Shown here piece by piece: positions 16,184 to 23,881 of a stretch of 64,000 nucleotides of DNA (within the stretch, counting starts at the first letter, position 1; each line of letters starts with the position of its first letter). A program made the translations under genes and the position numbers. Origin of the DNA: CBDIDH01 sp965277595 (GTDB lineage Bacteria > Planctomycetota > Planctomycetia > Isosphaerales > Isosphaeraceae); the NCBI GenBank assembly GCA_965277595.1, contig CBDIDH010000002.1:4929532-4993531 (forward strand), written 5' to 3'. Under the pieces are notes generated by a model that was given only the letters and a program-made list of their open reading frames with translations, was not told the DNA's origin and ran no database searches.

Positions 16184-16604
16184 GGTCATCTGTCCCTACT
16201 GCGGCTCACACGCGATTCTGACAAGCTCCACGCGAGTCTATGGTGGTCGAGACTTCGGGCAACTTTATCTTTGCCCAAACTACCCCGCTTGTGATTCTTA
16301 CGTAGGCGTCCATAAGGGAACGGACAAGCCTCTTGGCCGGATGGCCAACAAGGAACTTCGTGGATGGAAGGGACGTGCACATGCGGCATTTGACCCCCTC
16401 TGGAAGCGAAAGCTCGAGCTATACCGTCAGGAGGGGGCAACGAAGGGATGGGCGAGAGGGACTGGATATAAGTGGCTTGCCGAACGACTTGGCATCCCGT
16501 CTGAGGACTGCCACATAGCCATGTTTGATGTGGAGATGTGCAAGCGGGTGGTGGAGGTCTGCCGTCCGTACTATAAACAACCAACGGAAGGAAAAGCAGC
16601 ATGA
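16176..16604 (+). CDS. Zinc-finger phage protein, DUF3268 type
   Basis: The start ATG 16176 overlaps the ninB stop by 8 bases and follows a GAGGGGGA ribosome site. The 142 residues start MPEVICPYCGSHAILTSSTR and continue to LYLCPNYPACDSYVGVH, giving four cysteines in a zinc ribbon, then the signature KPLGRMANKELRGWKGRAHA. Members of this family are common in phage and prophage recombination operons, but their function is not known. A second half with AERLGIPSEDCHIAMFDVEM and a CKRVVEVC end is typical for the family. Confidence 0.75.
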   Translation: MPEVICPYCGSHAILTSSTRVYGGRDFGQLYLCPNYPACDSYVGVHKGTDKPLGRMANKELRGWKGRAHAAFDPLWKRKLELYRQEGATKGWARGTGYKWLAERLGIPSEDCHIAMFDVEMCKRVVEVCRPYYKQPTEGKAA

Positions 16605-17122
16605 ACAAGGTAGGGCACAATAGCAAAACAAAAGCTGGCGGGGTTGCCGTCGATCAACTCAAGTCGATTATAGGCCGAGTTGAAAAGCTCGAAGAAGAGA
16701 AGGCCGGGATAGCCGCCGACATCCGCGACGTTTTCGCCGAGGCCAAGGGCAACGGCTTCGATGTGAAGGCCATCCGCACCATTATCAAAATGCGGAAGAT
16801 GGACGCCAGCGAGCGTGAGGAGCAGGAAACGACCCTCGATGTGTACCTGAACGCCCTGGGCATGTTGGCTCACCAGAACGATTTGTTCGACGCGGAGACT
16901 GGTGAGGTTAAGGAAGCCGAACCTGACGAACTGTACGGCCAGGCGGTCGAGGCGGTGAAGAACGAAAACAAGGCGTCCGTGAGCTTCGTTCAGCGGTTTC
17001 TCGGCATCGGGTACAACCGAGCTGCCAGCCTGATCGAGCGCATGGAGCGGGAGGGCGTTGTAGGCCCGGCGAACCACGTCGGGAAACGTGAGGTGCTGGA
17101 ACCCGCAGAGGAGGCCGTATGA
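16601..17122 (+). CDS. GapR (DUF2312) fused to an FtsK gamma winged-helix domain
   Basis: Residues 12-85 form a GapR/DUF2312 coiled coil (VDQLKSIIGRVEKLEEEKAG, then FDVKAIRTIIKMRKMD), a protein that wraps overtwisted DNA. Residues 109-168 form an FtsK gamma domain (DELYGQAVEAVKNENKASVS, then FVQRFLGIGYNRAASLIERM), which in FtsK reads the polar KOPS sequences of the host chromosome. No FtsK motor is present. The combination in 173 residues is not one I know. A GapR-only paralog lies at 18720-19016 on the other strand. It overlaps its neighbours by 4 bases on both sides. Confidence 0.85.
   Translation: MNKVGHNSKTKAGGVAVDQLKSIIGRVEKLEEEKAGIAADIRDVFAEAKGNGFDVKAIRTIIKMRKMDASEREEQETTLDVYLNALGMLAHQNDLFDAETGEVKEAEPDELYGQAVEAVKNENKASVSFVQRFLGIGYNRAASLIERMEREGVVGPANHVGKREVLEPAEEAV
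16674..16805. repeat. Left arm of a long inverted repeat inside the gapR-type genes
   Basis: Bases 16674-16788 are identical over 115 bp to the reverse complement of 18841-18955; after one mismatch the match continues for 16 more bases. The repeat is the shared core of the two gapR-type genes. Identity at every silent site means recent duplication or gene conversion. Confidence 0.9.
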
Positions 17123-17316
17123 TGCAGGTATTCGAGCAGGACAACCGCCGGGCGGAGGTGGACGGGGCTAAGGTGCGGTTCTTCGTTGTCTCCGGGAACA
17201 AGCGGCGGAGTAAGTCAGGCGTCTGGTTCGCCACGTGCGACGACGAGAAGCACGCTAAGCGGCTGGGCCAGCGTTGGGCATTCAAGGGTAAGCTTGGCAA
17301 GCCAGTGCTTCACTGA
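17119..17316 (+). CDS. Small phage protein, 65 residues
   Basis: It starts at 17119, overlapping the fusion gene stop by 4 bases, and so is the last gene of the rightward recombination operon. The product is small and strand-rich (MMQVFEQDNRRAEVDGAKVR, then FFVVSGNKRRSKSGVWFATC). No signal peptide or known domain was recognised. It converges on the leftward gene at 17332 with only 15 bases between the stops. Confidence 0.6.
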   Translation: MMQVFEQDNRRAEVDGAKVRFFVVSGNKRRSKSGVWFATCDDEKHAKRLGQRWAFKGKLGKPVLH

Positions 17317-17331
17317 GTGCGGTAGGCTGTC

Positions 17332-17529
17332 CTATAGCAGGTCTAAGTACCGCCGCCTCGCGTCGTCGCGTCTGTCCGAGGCGGCATGGAACCTTTCAGG
17401 CGCTCCCGGTAGCGTCCAGTCGAGGAAGTAGATCACCTCTTGGTAGTGAAGCTTGGCCAGCTCGTATTCTTGGCGAGCCACGTCTTTGGTGTTGTGCTCG
17501 TGCTCGAAAACCTGGAGCACGACGGCCAT
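17332..17529 (-). CDS. Small phage protein, 65 residues
   Basis: The product MAVVLQVFEHEHNTKDVARQ and following residues is helical, with several aromatic positions (YHxEVIYFLDWTLPG). It touches the start of its upstream neighbour at 17529 and is the last gene of the leftward group running from 19261 to 17332. No family recognised. Confidence 0.5.
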   Translation of the reverse strand: MAVVLQVFEHEHNTKDVARQEYELAKLHYQEVIYFLDWTLPGAPERFHAASDRRDDARRRYLDLL

Positions 17530-17843
17530 TACCGGCTGCTCCGGATAATACTGGACTGCATCAGGGCACCGAAGGCGTAGCGGGGAGGGCAGAGAGTAAC
17601 CTTGTTGCCGTTCGAGTCGATGTAGAAGGGCAGCGCCATCGGCTCCTCGATGGTAGGGGCTGGTTGCTGGGCTGGTGGGGGCGGCTTAAGCTTCGTTGAG
17701 ATGCCGAGAAGCTTTAACCCTGCGGAGATGGTGGGTTGGGTGAGTTCGAGCCGAGCTGCGATTTGTTTTTGGGTCAAGCCCTGCTCAACCAGCTTCTCGA
17801 TCTTTGCCCGTAGGGCATAACATTTGGAGGAGCCTTTTTTCAT
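17529..17843 (-). CDS. Helix-turn-helix protein, 104 residues
   Basis: ATG 17843 overlaps the stop of the gene before it (ATGA), so I prefer it to a longer frame. The N-terminal part carries a clear helix-turn-helix of resolvase or sigma type: LRAKIEKLVEQGLTQKQIAA, then RLELTQPTISAGLKLLG. The rest is a proline-rich linker (KLKPPPPAQQPAPTIEEP) and a short C-terminal end. Likely a small DNA-binding regulator of the phage; target unknown. Confidence 0.6.
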   Translation of the reverse strand: MKKGSSKCYALRAKIEKLVEQGLTQKQIAARLELTQPTISAGLKLLGISTKLKPPPPAQQPAPTIEEPMALPFYIDSNGNKVTLCPPRYAFGALMQSSIIRSSR

Positions 17844-18292
17844 TGCACGACCTGCTGTTTGATGAGTAGACGGCGCTGCTTTCGCTTTCCATAGCTCGGG
17901 CCTGTGCCGGGTTCTGCTCGCCATTTTCGCGGCCCATTCTCATAAATATCTCGGGCCTGCTCCCTTATATACTCTGGCTCGAAGCCAGCGTCATCGCACC
18001 AATTTTCGAATTCCGCCCTTTCCTTCTGACTAAAGAAAAAACGATATGCATCATTCTTAAGTTTAACCTTCTCCCCAGCATTGGAAATCCCTGCACCACC
18101 AAGGTCTTGTATCATGGTAAGGATCTTTGCCTTCGCTAAGGCACTGCTTGGGGATTCTCTGGATGGGCTAAACTCAAAAGATTCGGGTGCGGCATAGCCA
18201 CCGGCAGTTGGTTTGTAATAATCAGTTCCCTTAGCGGCGCGCGCAGGACAACTCGTAACACCATGCTTCTGTATAAATGCCCGCACTTTCAT
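17840..18292 (-). CDS. Phage protein, 150 residues, unknown
   Basis: The gene codes for a soluble, lysine- and arginine-rich protein starting MKVRAFIQKHGVTSCPARAA. A middle segment (VKLKNDAYRFFFSQKERAEF, then ENWCDDAGFEPEYIREQARD) is predicted helical, and the end is strongly basic (GKRKQRRLLIKQQ). Base composition in this gene is more AT-rich than in the genes beside it. It overlaps the HTH gene by 4 bases. I do not recognise a family. Confidence 0.55.
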   Translation of the reverse strand: MKVRAFIQKHGVTSCPARAAKGTDYYKPTAGGYAAPESFEFSPSRESPSSALAKAKILTMIQDLGGAGISNAGEKVKLKNDAYRFFFSQKERAEFENWCDDAGFEPEYIREQARDIYENGPRKWRAEPGTGPSYGKRKQRRLLIKQQVVQ

Positions 18293-18305
18293 CTCATTCT
18301 CTGCC

Positions 18306-18328
18306 AGCCCCGCTTTGACTGCGGGGCT
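18306..18328. other. GC hairpin at the end of the 131-residue gene
   Basis: AGCCCCGC (18306-18313) pairs perfectly with GCGGGGCT (18321-18328) around a 7-base loop. There is no T run on either side. Since it lies between two leftward genes it could stabilise or partly end the upstream message. Confidence 0.4.
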
Positions 18329-18723
18329 TAGAAGTTTCCCGGCGTATCGTCCTGCTCCCGCGGCTTTAAGTCGCCCACAACGGCATCGACCTTCTTAGCC
18401 AAACCACCTGCAAGGCGTCTAGCGTTTAAGCGTTCGGCGGCGGCCTGGCGAGCTTTTTCAGACCATGGTTTGCGTGGCTTCTTCTCGGCCACGGGGATGT
18501 GTTCAGATCCCTCGGGTTTTTGAACAGGTTCGGGCGACGCATTCAAAGATTGAACGAGTTCTTCCAATCCCTTGCTAGGGATAGTCACTGGAGCGACTTG
18601 AATCGTTCGCTCAGCGTCACAGCCGATAAACCTATTTATTGTGTCGGTGATTACCCCCGGAGGCGAATCGCACGAACCGAGAATGAAGCCACAGAGGAAT
18701 ATCGCATCATCGCGCGCGGTCAT
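18328..18723 (-). CDS. Phage protein, 131 residues, unknown
   Basis: The product begins MTARDDAIFLCGFILGSCDS, a hydrophobic stretch too short for a certain membrane helix. The second half is basic and disordered (KKPRKPWSEKARQAAAERLN), a type of segment often seen in DNA-associated phage proteins. It overlaps the gapR paralog by 4 bases and is part of the leftward group under the HTH gene at 19261. No family recognised. Confidence 0.5.
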   Translation of the reverse strand: MTARDDAIFLCGFILGSCDSPPGVITDTINRFIGCDAERTIQVAPVTIPSKGLEELVQSLNASPEPVQKPEGSEHIPVAEKKPRKPWSEKARQAAAERLNARRLAGGLAKKVDAVVGDLKPREQDDTPGNF

Positions 18724-19016
18724 GCTGGCCCCTCGGTATCCGACTCGTCGAACAGGTCAGGCTGCATACCAAGTGCTCGCAGATAGGTGCCCAACACGGT
18801 CTCAGCCTCCTCCCGTTCGCTTACGTCCATCTTCCGCATCTTGATAATGGTGCGGATGGCCTTCACATCGAAGCCGTTGCCCTTGGCCTCGGCGAAAACG
18901 TCGCGGATGTCGGCGGCTATCCCGGCCTTCTCTTCTTCGAGCTTTTCAACTCGGCTGATGATGCTCTTTAATTGATCGACGGCGACTCCGCCGGCCCGGT
19001 TGGGTGCTTTTGTCAT
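18720..19016 (-). CDS. GapR-like (DUF2312) DNA-binding protein
   Basis: The 98-residue protein is a stand-alone GapR: GGVAVDQLKSIISRVEKLEE, then the helix FDVKAIRTIIKMRKMD. In Caulobacter GapR binds overtwisted DNA ahead of replication and transcription and helps topoisomerases. Here it is almost identical to the N-terminal part of the fusion gene at 16601-17122 and shares 115 identical bases with it, but it lacks the FtsK gamma domain. It overlaps the HTH regulator by 4 bases and probably is controlled with it. Confidence 0.8.
   Translation of the reverse strand: MTKAPNRAGGVAVDQLKSIISRVEKLEEEKAGIAADIRDVFAEAKGNGFDVKAIRTIIKMRKMDVSEREEAETVLGTYLRALGMQPDLFDESDTEGPA
18824..18955. repeat. Right arm of the long inverted repeat inside the gapR-type genes
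   Basis: Reverse complement of 16674-16805, with 115 identical bases (18841-18955) and then one mismatch before 16 more matches. Recombination between the arms would flip the 2-kb stretch between them and swap the C-terminal parts of the two genes. Confidence 0.9.
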
Positions 19017-19261
19017 AGGGTCTCCTCTGAGGTGGTTGGCGTGTTCTGAGGGGCATGGCCAAGTACCTTGGCTAGTTTTCCGAGCGTGGATAGGTAGGGC
19101 TTACCCTTTAGCTTGCCGTTTCTGATTCGCCATAAAGTCGAGCGGGCTAACTTCATCTTTAGTCGCTTTGCGGCGTTGCAGATGTCGGTGTCGTTCATGC
19201 CGCAGGTCTCCGCTCTAGCAAGCAATTCCGCGCATGTCAGTGTTTTTTGAATGTGTTGCAT
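19013..19261 (-). CDS. Helix-turn-helix regulator (XRE-like)
   Basis: This 82-residue protein has a DNA-binding core: DICNAAKRLKMKLARSTLWR, then IRNGKLKGKPYLSTLGKLAK. The short serine- and threonine-rich tail has no further domain. It heads the leftward group ending at 17332 and faces a rightward operon across 75 bases that contain a promoter. It likely acts as a repressor of this second divergent control region, in addition to the Cro-like gene at 12696. Confidence 0.65.
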   Translation of the reverse strand: MQHIQKTLTCAELLARAETCGMNDTDICNAAKRLKMKLARSTLWRIRNGKLKGKPYLSTLGKLAKVLGHAPQNTPTTSEETL

Positions 19262-19269
19262 CTTTCCGC

Positions 19270-19298
19270 TTGACCGAGTGTTTCATCTGATCTATCAA
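19270..19298 (+). promoter_or_regulatory. Rightward promoter in the second divergent control region
   Basis: TTGACC (19270-19275), a 17-base spacer and TATCAA (19293-19298) form a sigma70-like promoter upstream of the 19337 gene. It directly abuts the start of the leftward HTH gene. Confidence 0.5.
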
Positions 19299-19336
19299 TT
19301 GCACATCTGCTCAACACTGTCAACAATGAGGTTCAC

Positions 19337-19756
19337 ATGTCAAACTACCCCGAGAATTTCAAAGGCACGAACATGGACGTTACGCCAGAGCAACAGGAAG
19401 CTGGCGAGCGCATCGACCAGATTCACAAGGTCTACCGCGACATGCTGTCCGCCCTTCAGGCGTCCTGCATCAAGAATCGGGTCATGCCCACCAAGCTCGA
19501 AGTCGAGATCATCATGGAAGCTGTCGGCGAGTCGCTGGCAGATGAGGCCCATGCTTCCCTCGAAGTGCTGCCGGGTCTGTCCTATGTGCCAGACAACAGC
19601 AAGCAGCTTGTCGAGCAGGCACACGAAGCGATCGTCGATTCGATGCGAGTCAAGTCGCTCGACTGGAACGCTGCCTTCAACAATATGTTCCGCCCGGTCC
19701 CGACCAACCCGGCCACGCCCGGTTTCATGGACGCGGAAGACGGGAGGTGCGTATGA
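19337..19756 (+). CDS. Phage or plasmid protein, 139 residues, unknown
   Basis: The frame has a GAGG site before ATG 19337. The protein is helical and acidic (DVTPEQQEAGERIDQIHKVY, then KLEVEIIMEAVGESLADEAH) with a proline-rich C-terminal tail. It is the first of five tightly overlapping rightward genes ending just before the relaxase. I do not recognise a family. Confidence 0.55.
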   Translation: MSNYPENFKGTNMDVTPEQQEAGERIDQIHKVYRDMLSALQASCIKNRVMPTKLEVEIIMEAVGESLADEAHASLEVLPGLSYVPDNSKQLVEQAHEAIVDSMRVKSLDWNAAFNNMFRPVPTNPATPGFMDAEDGRCV

Positions 19757-19995
19757 AACCCTACATCATCCTGGCCTGCCTCTTTCTATCCCTTCCGTTC
19801 CTCACCGATTGGGCGGTGGACCGGTCCATCCGCAAGCACCCGCAGCCAGCAGGCTACACCGCAAGCGAGGCGTCGGAGCTTCACAGACTCCAAGACGCCG
19901 CGCTGCATCACAAGATGACCACGGTGGTGCGTTACAAGATGACGACCGGCGAGAAGAGGGCTGTGCTTGCCAACATGTTCGGAGTACAACCATGA
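19753..19995 (+). CDS. Small membrane-anchored protein, 80 residues
   Basis: ATG 19753 overlaps the stop of the previous gene (ATGA). The N terminus MKPYIILACLFLSLPFLTDW is one hydrophobic segment, followed by a soluble part with ASEASELHRLQDAALHH. It could be an inner membrane protein with its C terminus outside or a protein with an uncleaved signal. Its place within an ATGA-coupled gene string supports that it is real. Confidence 0.55.
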   Translation: MKPYIILACLFLSLPFLTDWAVDRSIRKHPQPAGYTASEASELHRLQDAALHHKMTTVVRYKMTTGEKRAVLANMFGVQP

Positions 19996-20219
19996 CACAG
20001 AAGGAGCGAGATTTTAGCAAGATAGACGGCATTCCCAATGACCGTTGGGAGCTGGCTGAAGTTATCTATAATGCCCGCAAAGTTTCCGCATGGGGCAAAG
20101 CTATTTATTCCGAGCCGCCACAACGCGTAGGGTATTCGCACGGCAAGCAAGTGGCAGACTTCGATTTGGCTTTAGACTGTGCAAAGGCTGTGTTGGCTGC
20201 TGGATGGAGGAAGCTATGA
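19992..20219 (+). CDS. Small phage protein, 75 residues
   Basis: The start overlaps the previous stop by 4 bases and the stop overlaps the next start by 4 bases. The product (MTQKERDFSKIDGIPNDRWE, then YSHGKQVADFDLALDCAKAV) has a helix followed by a conserved-looking ALDxAKAVLAAGW end that I have seen in small quilt-type phage proteins. Function unknown. Confidence 0.5.
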   Translation: MTQKERDFSKIDGIPNDRWELAEVIYNARKVSAWGKAIYSEPPQRVGYSHGKQVADFDLALDCAKAVLAAGWRKL

Positions 20220-20428
20220 CCTACAACCACGGGGACCGAGTGACGGTGTATGACCGACACGGCAATGTCGAGTGTCGGGGAAAGATCGCGGGCCGTCATC
20301 AAATAGTTGGCGGCGACACGATCTACGACATTCAGCCGGACAGGGAATTCAGCATGACGGCCCGGAAGTGCGGGATTCCGGCGGCAAGGATTCGACGGGC
20401 CGGTGCTCCGCCAGCGGTGGCACCATGA
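20216..20428 (+). CDS. Small beta-rich protein, 70 residues
   Basis: The product MTYNHGDRVTVYDRHGNVEC, then RGKIAGRHQIVGGDTIYDIQ, reads as a small SH3- or KOW-like barrel. Such folds often bind DNA or proteins, but there is no specific motif. It is coupled to both neighbours through ATGA overlaps. Confidence 0.45.
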   Translation: MTYNHGDRVTVYDRHGNVECRGKIAGRHQIVGGDTIYDIQPDREFSMTARKCGIPAARIRRAGAPPAVAP

Positions 20429-20883
20429 CTGACCCCATCGCCCTAATCACCTTCATAGATGCCCTGCTTGCGGAGGCCGATTGCGAGCAGAAACACGGGA
20501 TACATCTCTGCGACGTTCTCAGGGAGATACGCCGGCACTTGGAGAGCAACCTCACACCCGAACCGCAACCGCCTATGGAGCTGGTGGAGCAGGTAGTGAA
20601 AGCGATGGCGAATGCACCGGCTTCTCGTATTGTGACATTTCAAGAAGTCACGCAAAAAGGCGGTGATGAGCCTTTTATTTCAGCGAAAACAACCGAATAT
20701 CGCATTACCGATGAATCAAGGGCACAGGCCGCTCTCTCGGTCATCCTGCGAGAGCTTGATGGGGTGGAGAAGATATTGAACGATCTCGCACGCTTAGGGA
20801 ACGGTCCGCATTTGGGTAATAGCATTGGCAATACGATGGCGCAAGAAGCCCTCTCCAAACTCGCTCAACTAAGGGGGAAGTAG
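20425..20883 (+). CDS. Phage-type protein, 152 residues
   Basis: The helical protein starts MTDPIALITFIDALLAEADC and contains LVEQVVKAMANAPASRIVTF in its middle, then ITDESRAQAALSVILRELDG. Its AAL-type helix resembles one in the quilt gene at 48264 (KAVISVMLRELGTVRDAAER), so the two may be distant paralogs. Last gene of the five-gene rightward string, 268 bases before the relaxase. Function unknown. Confidence 0.5.
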   Translation: MTDPIALITFIDALLAEADCEQKHGIHLCDVLREIRRHLESNLTPEPQPPMELVEQVVKAMANAPASRIVTFQEVTQKGGDEPFISAKTTEYRITDESRAQAALSVILRELDGVEKILNDLARLGNGPHLGNSIGNTMAQEALSKLAQLRGK

Positions 20884-20959
20884 CAGACGCCACGAAGCCA
20901 ATCAAGGTACTCGCCAACGACTGAGTCGTGCGAATCGCCATTGGTAGCCACCGCTCAAA

Positions 20960-21079
20960 ACACATCTCTCGGACTGTTGGCGACGATGCAAAACTGATTC
21001 GAAAATTACTGCCTTGCGAGGGCTGGAACGGAGCAAGTGGCGCGCAAGCCGCTCCGGACACGGAAGCGGAGAGATGTGT
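20960..21079. other. Long inverted repeat upstream of the relaxase, candidate oriT
   Basis: ACACATCTCTC (20960-20970) is repeated perfectly inverted as GAGAGATGTGT (21069-21079), and a second hairpin with CCGCT/AGCGG arms (about 21049-21067) lies just inside its right arm. The stretch 20884-21151 contains no gene and sits directly before the MobF relaxase, the usual place for an origin of transfer or a relaxase autoregulation site. No nick sequence is assigned. Confidence 0.4.
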
Positions 21080-21095
21080 GAAGAACTTTTAGACT

Positions 21096-21124
21096 TTGAC
21101 TTCCATTAACTCCGTGCATACTAT
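21096..21124 (+). promoter_or_regulatory. Promoter of the relaxase gene
   Basis: TTGACT (21096-21101) and TACTAT (21119-21124) are separated by 17 bases, 27 bases before the GTG start of the relaxase. The right arm of the inverted repeat lies only 16 bases upstream, so a protein bound there could control this promoter. Confidence 0.65.
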
Positions 21125-21151
21125 TACGGCAGCCCCCTTCAGGAGACTGCC

Positions 21152-23881
21152 GTGCTCAGGTCGCACTGGATCACCAATTCGGCTGCCGCAAAAGCCTACT
21201 ATCAGGTCGGGGACTACTACGGCCAGTCCACCGGAGAGTGGCTGGGCAAGGGAGCCGAGTCGCTCGGCCTGGTCGGCGCTGCACGCCAGGAGGACTTCAA
21301 CCTCCTTTGCGACAATCTTAACCCCCTGACCGGCGAGCCCCTGACGACCTATACCCGAGATGATCGGCGGGTAGGCATCGACCTGAATTTCAACAGCACG
21401 AAGTCTGTGGGCATCATCCGTGAGCTGGGCGGTTCCATGAATGAGGGCGACGAGCGTGTCGAGGTCGCCCAACGTGAGGCCGTGGCCTATGCCATGGGGT
21501 TCGTCGAGGCCGACATGCGGGGGCGTGTCCGGGTTGGCGGGAAGAACGAAGACCGGATCACCGGCAACATGATTGCCTTCCGGGTGACTCACCGTGATAC
21601 CCGCGTGAGTGGCCAGGATGGGATGCCGGATATGTCACTTCATGATCATTGTGTGGTTTTTAATGCGACTCACGATCCGGTCGAGGACAAATGGAAGGCT
21701 GCCGAGATGGGGCAGATCAAGCATGACGCCCCGTACTACGAAGCGATCTACCACAACCGGCTCGCTGCTAACCTTCGTGACCTCGGCTACGGAATCCGCC
21801 GCAAAGACAAGGCGTTCGAGGTCGCGGGCGTTTCTGATGAGCTGGTTAAGAAGTTCAGCCGCCGTCGAGCCTATATCGATAAGGTCGCGGAAAAGCTGGG
21901 AATCACGAGTGCCGCCGGTCGTAATACGCTCGGTGCGACCACTCGCCTCGGCAAGTCGAAGGAGGCGCCAGAAGATCTGAACGACTATTGGGTCAGTCGG
22001 CTAACTGACATGGAACGTCAGGAGCTTACCGGGCTGAATGGCAAGCCGAGCTATGTCTGCGACGAGACGAAAGCCGTCGAGTTTGCTATCGGCCACATGT
22101 TCGAGCGGAAGAGCGTCGTGGATGAGCGTCGCCTTTACGAGACCGCCCTCCGCAACGGTATCGGCTCTGTGACGCCTGAAGATATTCAGGCTGAAGCCAA
22201 GCGGCAGGGTCTACTGGTCAAGGCCGGTGAAGCGACAACGCGGAACGTGTTGGCGGAGGAAGGCCGCACTATCGCCTTTGCCCGCGATGGACGGGGGACG
22301 TGCAGGGCGATGGGGAAGGAGGGCCAGTCCATACGTGAATCTGCCTCTTCGGCACGACACGCAGAGGGAACTGGCCATGTCACCTCTGACCTTGCCACAC
22401 TTTCGGTCGAACAGCAAGCGATTGCCCGCCATGTCTGGGAATCTCCCGACCGGGTGATCATGATCCGCGGCGGTGCAGGCACGGGCAAGACGCGGGCCAT
22501 GAAAACCATCATCGAGGGCATCGACCGGCCAGTGGTCGTGCTGGCTCCGTCCGCCGAGGCCAGCCGTAAGGTTCTCCGCGATGAAGGATTCGCCGAGGCC
22601 GACACCGTCGCCCGGTTCCTGATCGATGAGAAGTTCCAGCAAAAGGCCAAAGGCGGCGTCATCTGGATCGACGAGGCCGGTCTGCTTGGCATCCGGCAGG
22701 TCGCTCAAGTCTTTGAGATTGCCAAGGAGCTGGGTGCTCGCGTGGTGCTCCAGGGCGACAAGAAGCAACACGCCAGCGTCGAGCGCGGGGCAACGCTCCG
22801 CGTGCTCGAGGAGTTCGCTGGGCTGCCCGTGGCCGAGCTGAAGGATATCCGGCGCCAGCATGGCCGTTACAAGGAAGCCGTGGCCTCGCTCGCCAATGGC
22901 AAAATGCTGGCCGGTTTCGACAGGCTGAACATCATGGGCTGGGTCAAGGAGACGCCTGCCGTTGACCACAACAAGCCTCTAGTCGATGATTACATGGCCG
23001 GGTTGAACGCCGGGAAGGAAATGCTCGTCGTTGCTCCGACGCACATCGAGGGCGACCAGATCACGGCGGAGATCCGAGAGAGGCTAAAAGAGCGTGAGAT
23101 TGTCGGCAAAGAAGGAAAGCAGGTCGAGACGCTGGTTCCGCTTCGCTGGACGGACGCCGAAAAGGGCGACGTAGCCCGGTACGAGGGAACCGAGGTCATG
23201 CAGTTCCACCGAAACTCCGGCACCTTCCGGGCCGGTGACCGGCTCCGCGCCGTCGAATGGAAGGATGGGGACCGTTATAAAAGCCCCGCTCACTTCTCCG
23301 TCTACTCGCAGGGCCAGATCGAGGTCGCCGCTGGCGACACGATCCGCATTACTGCCAACGGCAAGACTATGGACGATAAGCACAAGCTCAACAACGGTGC
23401 GGCCTATCAGGTCAAGGGGTTCACGAAAGACGGGGACATCGTGCTGCAGAACGGATGGACGATAGCCAAAGACTTCGGCCATATCGCCCATGGTTACGTC
23501 ACGACCTCCCACGGCTCGCAGGGTAAGACGGTTGATCGGGTGCTCATCGCCATGGGCAACGAATCTCTCGGGGCGATCAATGCCGAGCAGTTTTACGTCT
23601 CGGTATCGCGTGGCCGTGAGTCCGCCAAGATTTACTCCGACATGTCGGCCACGACGCTGCGCGAAGCAATCCTGCGGTCTGACGTGAGGAAGTCCGCCAC
23701 GGAGCTGATGGGCAATGCGGAGCCGAGCGCGGAGCCGAAGCCGAAGCCGAATCGAGATCGCCGCAAGAAGTTCATGGAGCGTGTTAGAGATACGTTTGAC
23801 GAATTGCGCGAACGGGCATTCGATGCTATGAGAAATATCGGGAAAGAACGAGAAAAGGAGCTGTCCCGTGGCAGAGAATAA
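21152..23881 (+). CDS. MobF-type conjugative relaxase-helicase (TrwC/TraI-like)
   Basis: The 909-residue protein starts at GTG 21152 after AGGAG. Tyrosine pairs near the N terminus (AKAYYQVGDYYGQ, residues 16-17 and 22-23) are nicking residues. The histidine triad is HRDTR and DMSLHDHCVVFN (about residues 147-170). The second half is a RecD-like helicase with Walker A GGAGTGKT at about 440, Walker B WIDEAGLL, and a C-terminal GYVTTSHGSQGKT-VSVSRGRE motif. Relaxases nick oriT and carry one strand into the recipient. The middle (residues 300-400) is an extra helical part. A full-length, apparently functional relaxase inside a phage-like element is unusual. Confidence 0.92.
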   Translation: MLRSHWITNSAAAKAYYQVGDYYGQSTGEWLGKGAESLGLVGAARQEDFNLLCDNLNPLTGEPLTTYTRDDRRVGIDLNFNSTKSVGIIRELGGSMNEGDERVEVAQREAVAYAMGFVEADMRGRVRVGGKNEDRITGNMIAFRVTHRDTRVSGQDGMPDMSLHDHCVVFNATHDPVEDKWKAAEMGQIKHDAPYYEAIYHNRLAANLRDLGYGIRRKDKAFEVAGVSDELVKKFSRRRAYIDKVAEKLGITSAAGRNTLGATTRLGKSKEAPEDLNDYWVSRLTDMERQELTGLNGKPSYVCDETKAVEFAIGHMFERKSVVDERRLYETALRNGIGSVTPEDIQAEAKRQGLLVKAGEATTRNVLAEEGRTIAFARDGRGTCRAMGKEGQSIRESASSARHAEGTGHVTSDLATLSVEQQAIARHVWESPDRVIMIRGGAGTGKTRAMKTIIEGIDRPVVVLAPSAEASRKVLRDEGFAEADTVARFLIDEKFQQKAKGGVIWIDEAGLLGIRQVAQVFEIAKELGARVVLQGDKKQHASVERGATLRVLEEFAGLPVAELKDIRRQHGRYKEAVASLANGKMLAGFDRLNIMGWVKETPAVDHNKPLVDDYMAGLNAGKEMLVVAPTHIEGDQITAEIRERLKEREIVGKEGKQVETLVPLRWTDAEKGDVARYEGTEVMQFHRNSGTFRAGDRLRAVEWKDGDRYKSPAHFSVYSQGQIEVAAGDTIRITANGKTMDDKHKLNNGAAYQVKGFTKDGDIVLQNGWTIAKDFGHIAHGYVTTSHGSQGKTVDRVLIAMGNESLGAINAEQFYVSVSRGRESAKIYSDMSATTLREAILRSDVRKSATELMGNAEPSAEPKPKPNRDRRKKFMERVRDTFDELRERAFDAMRNIGKEREKELSRGRE

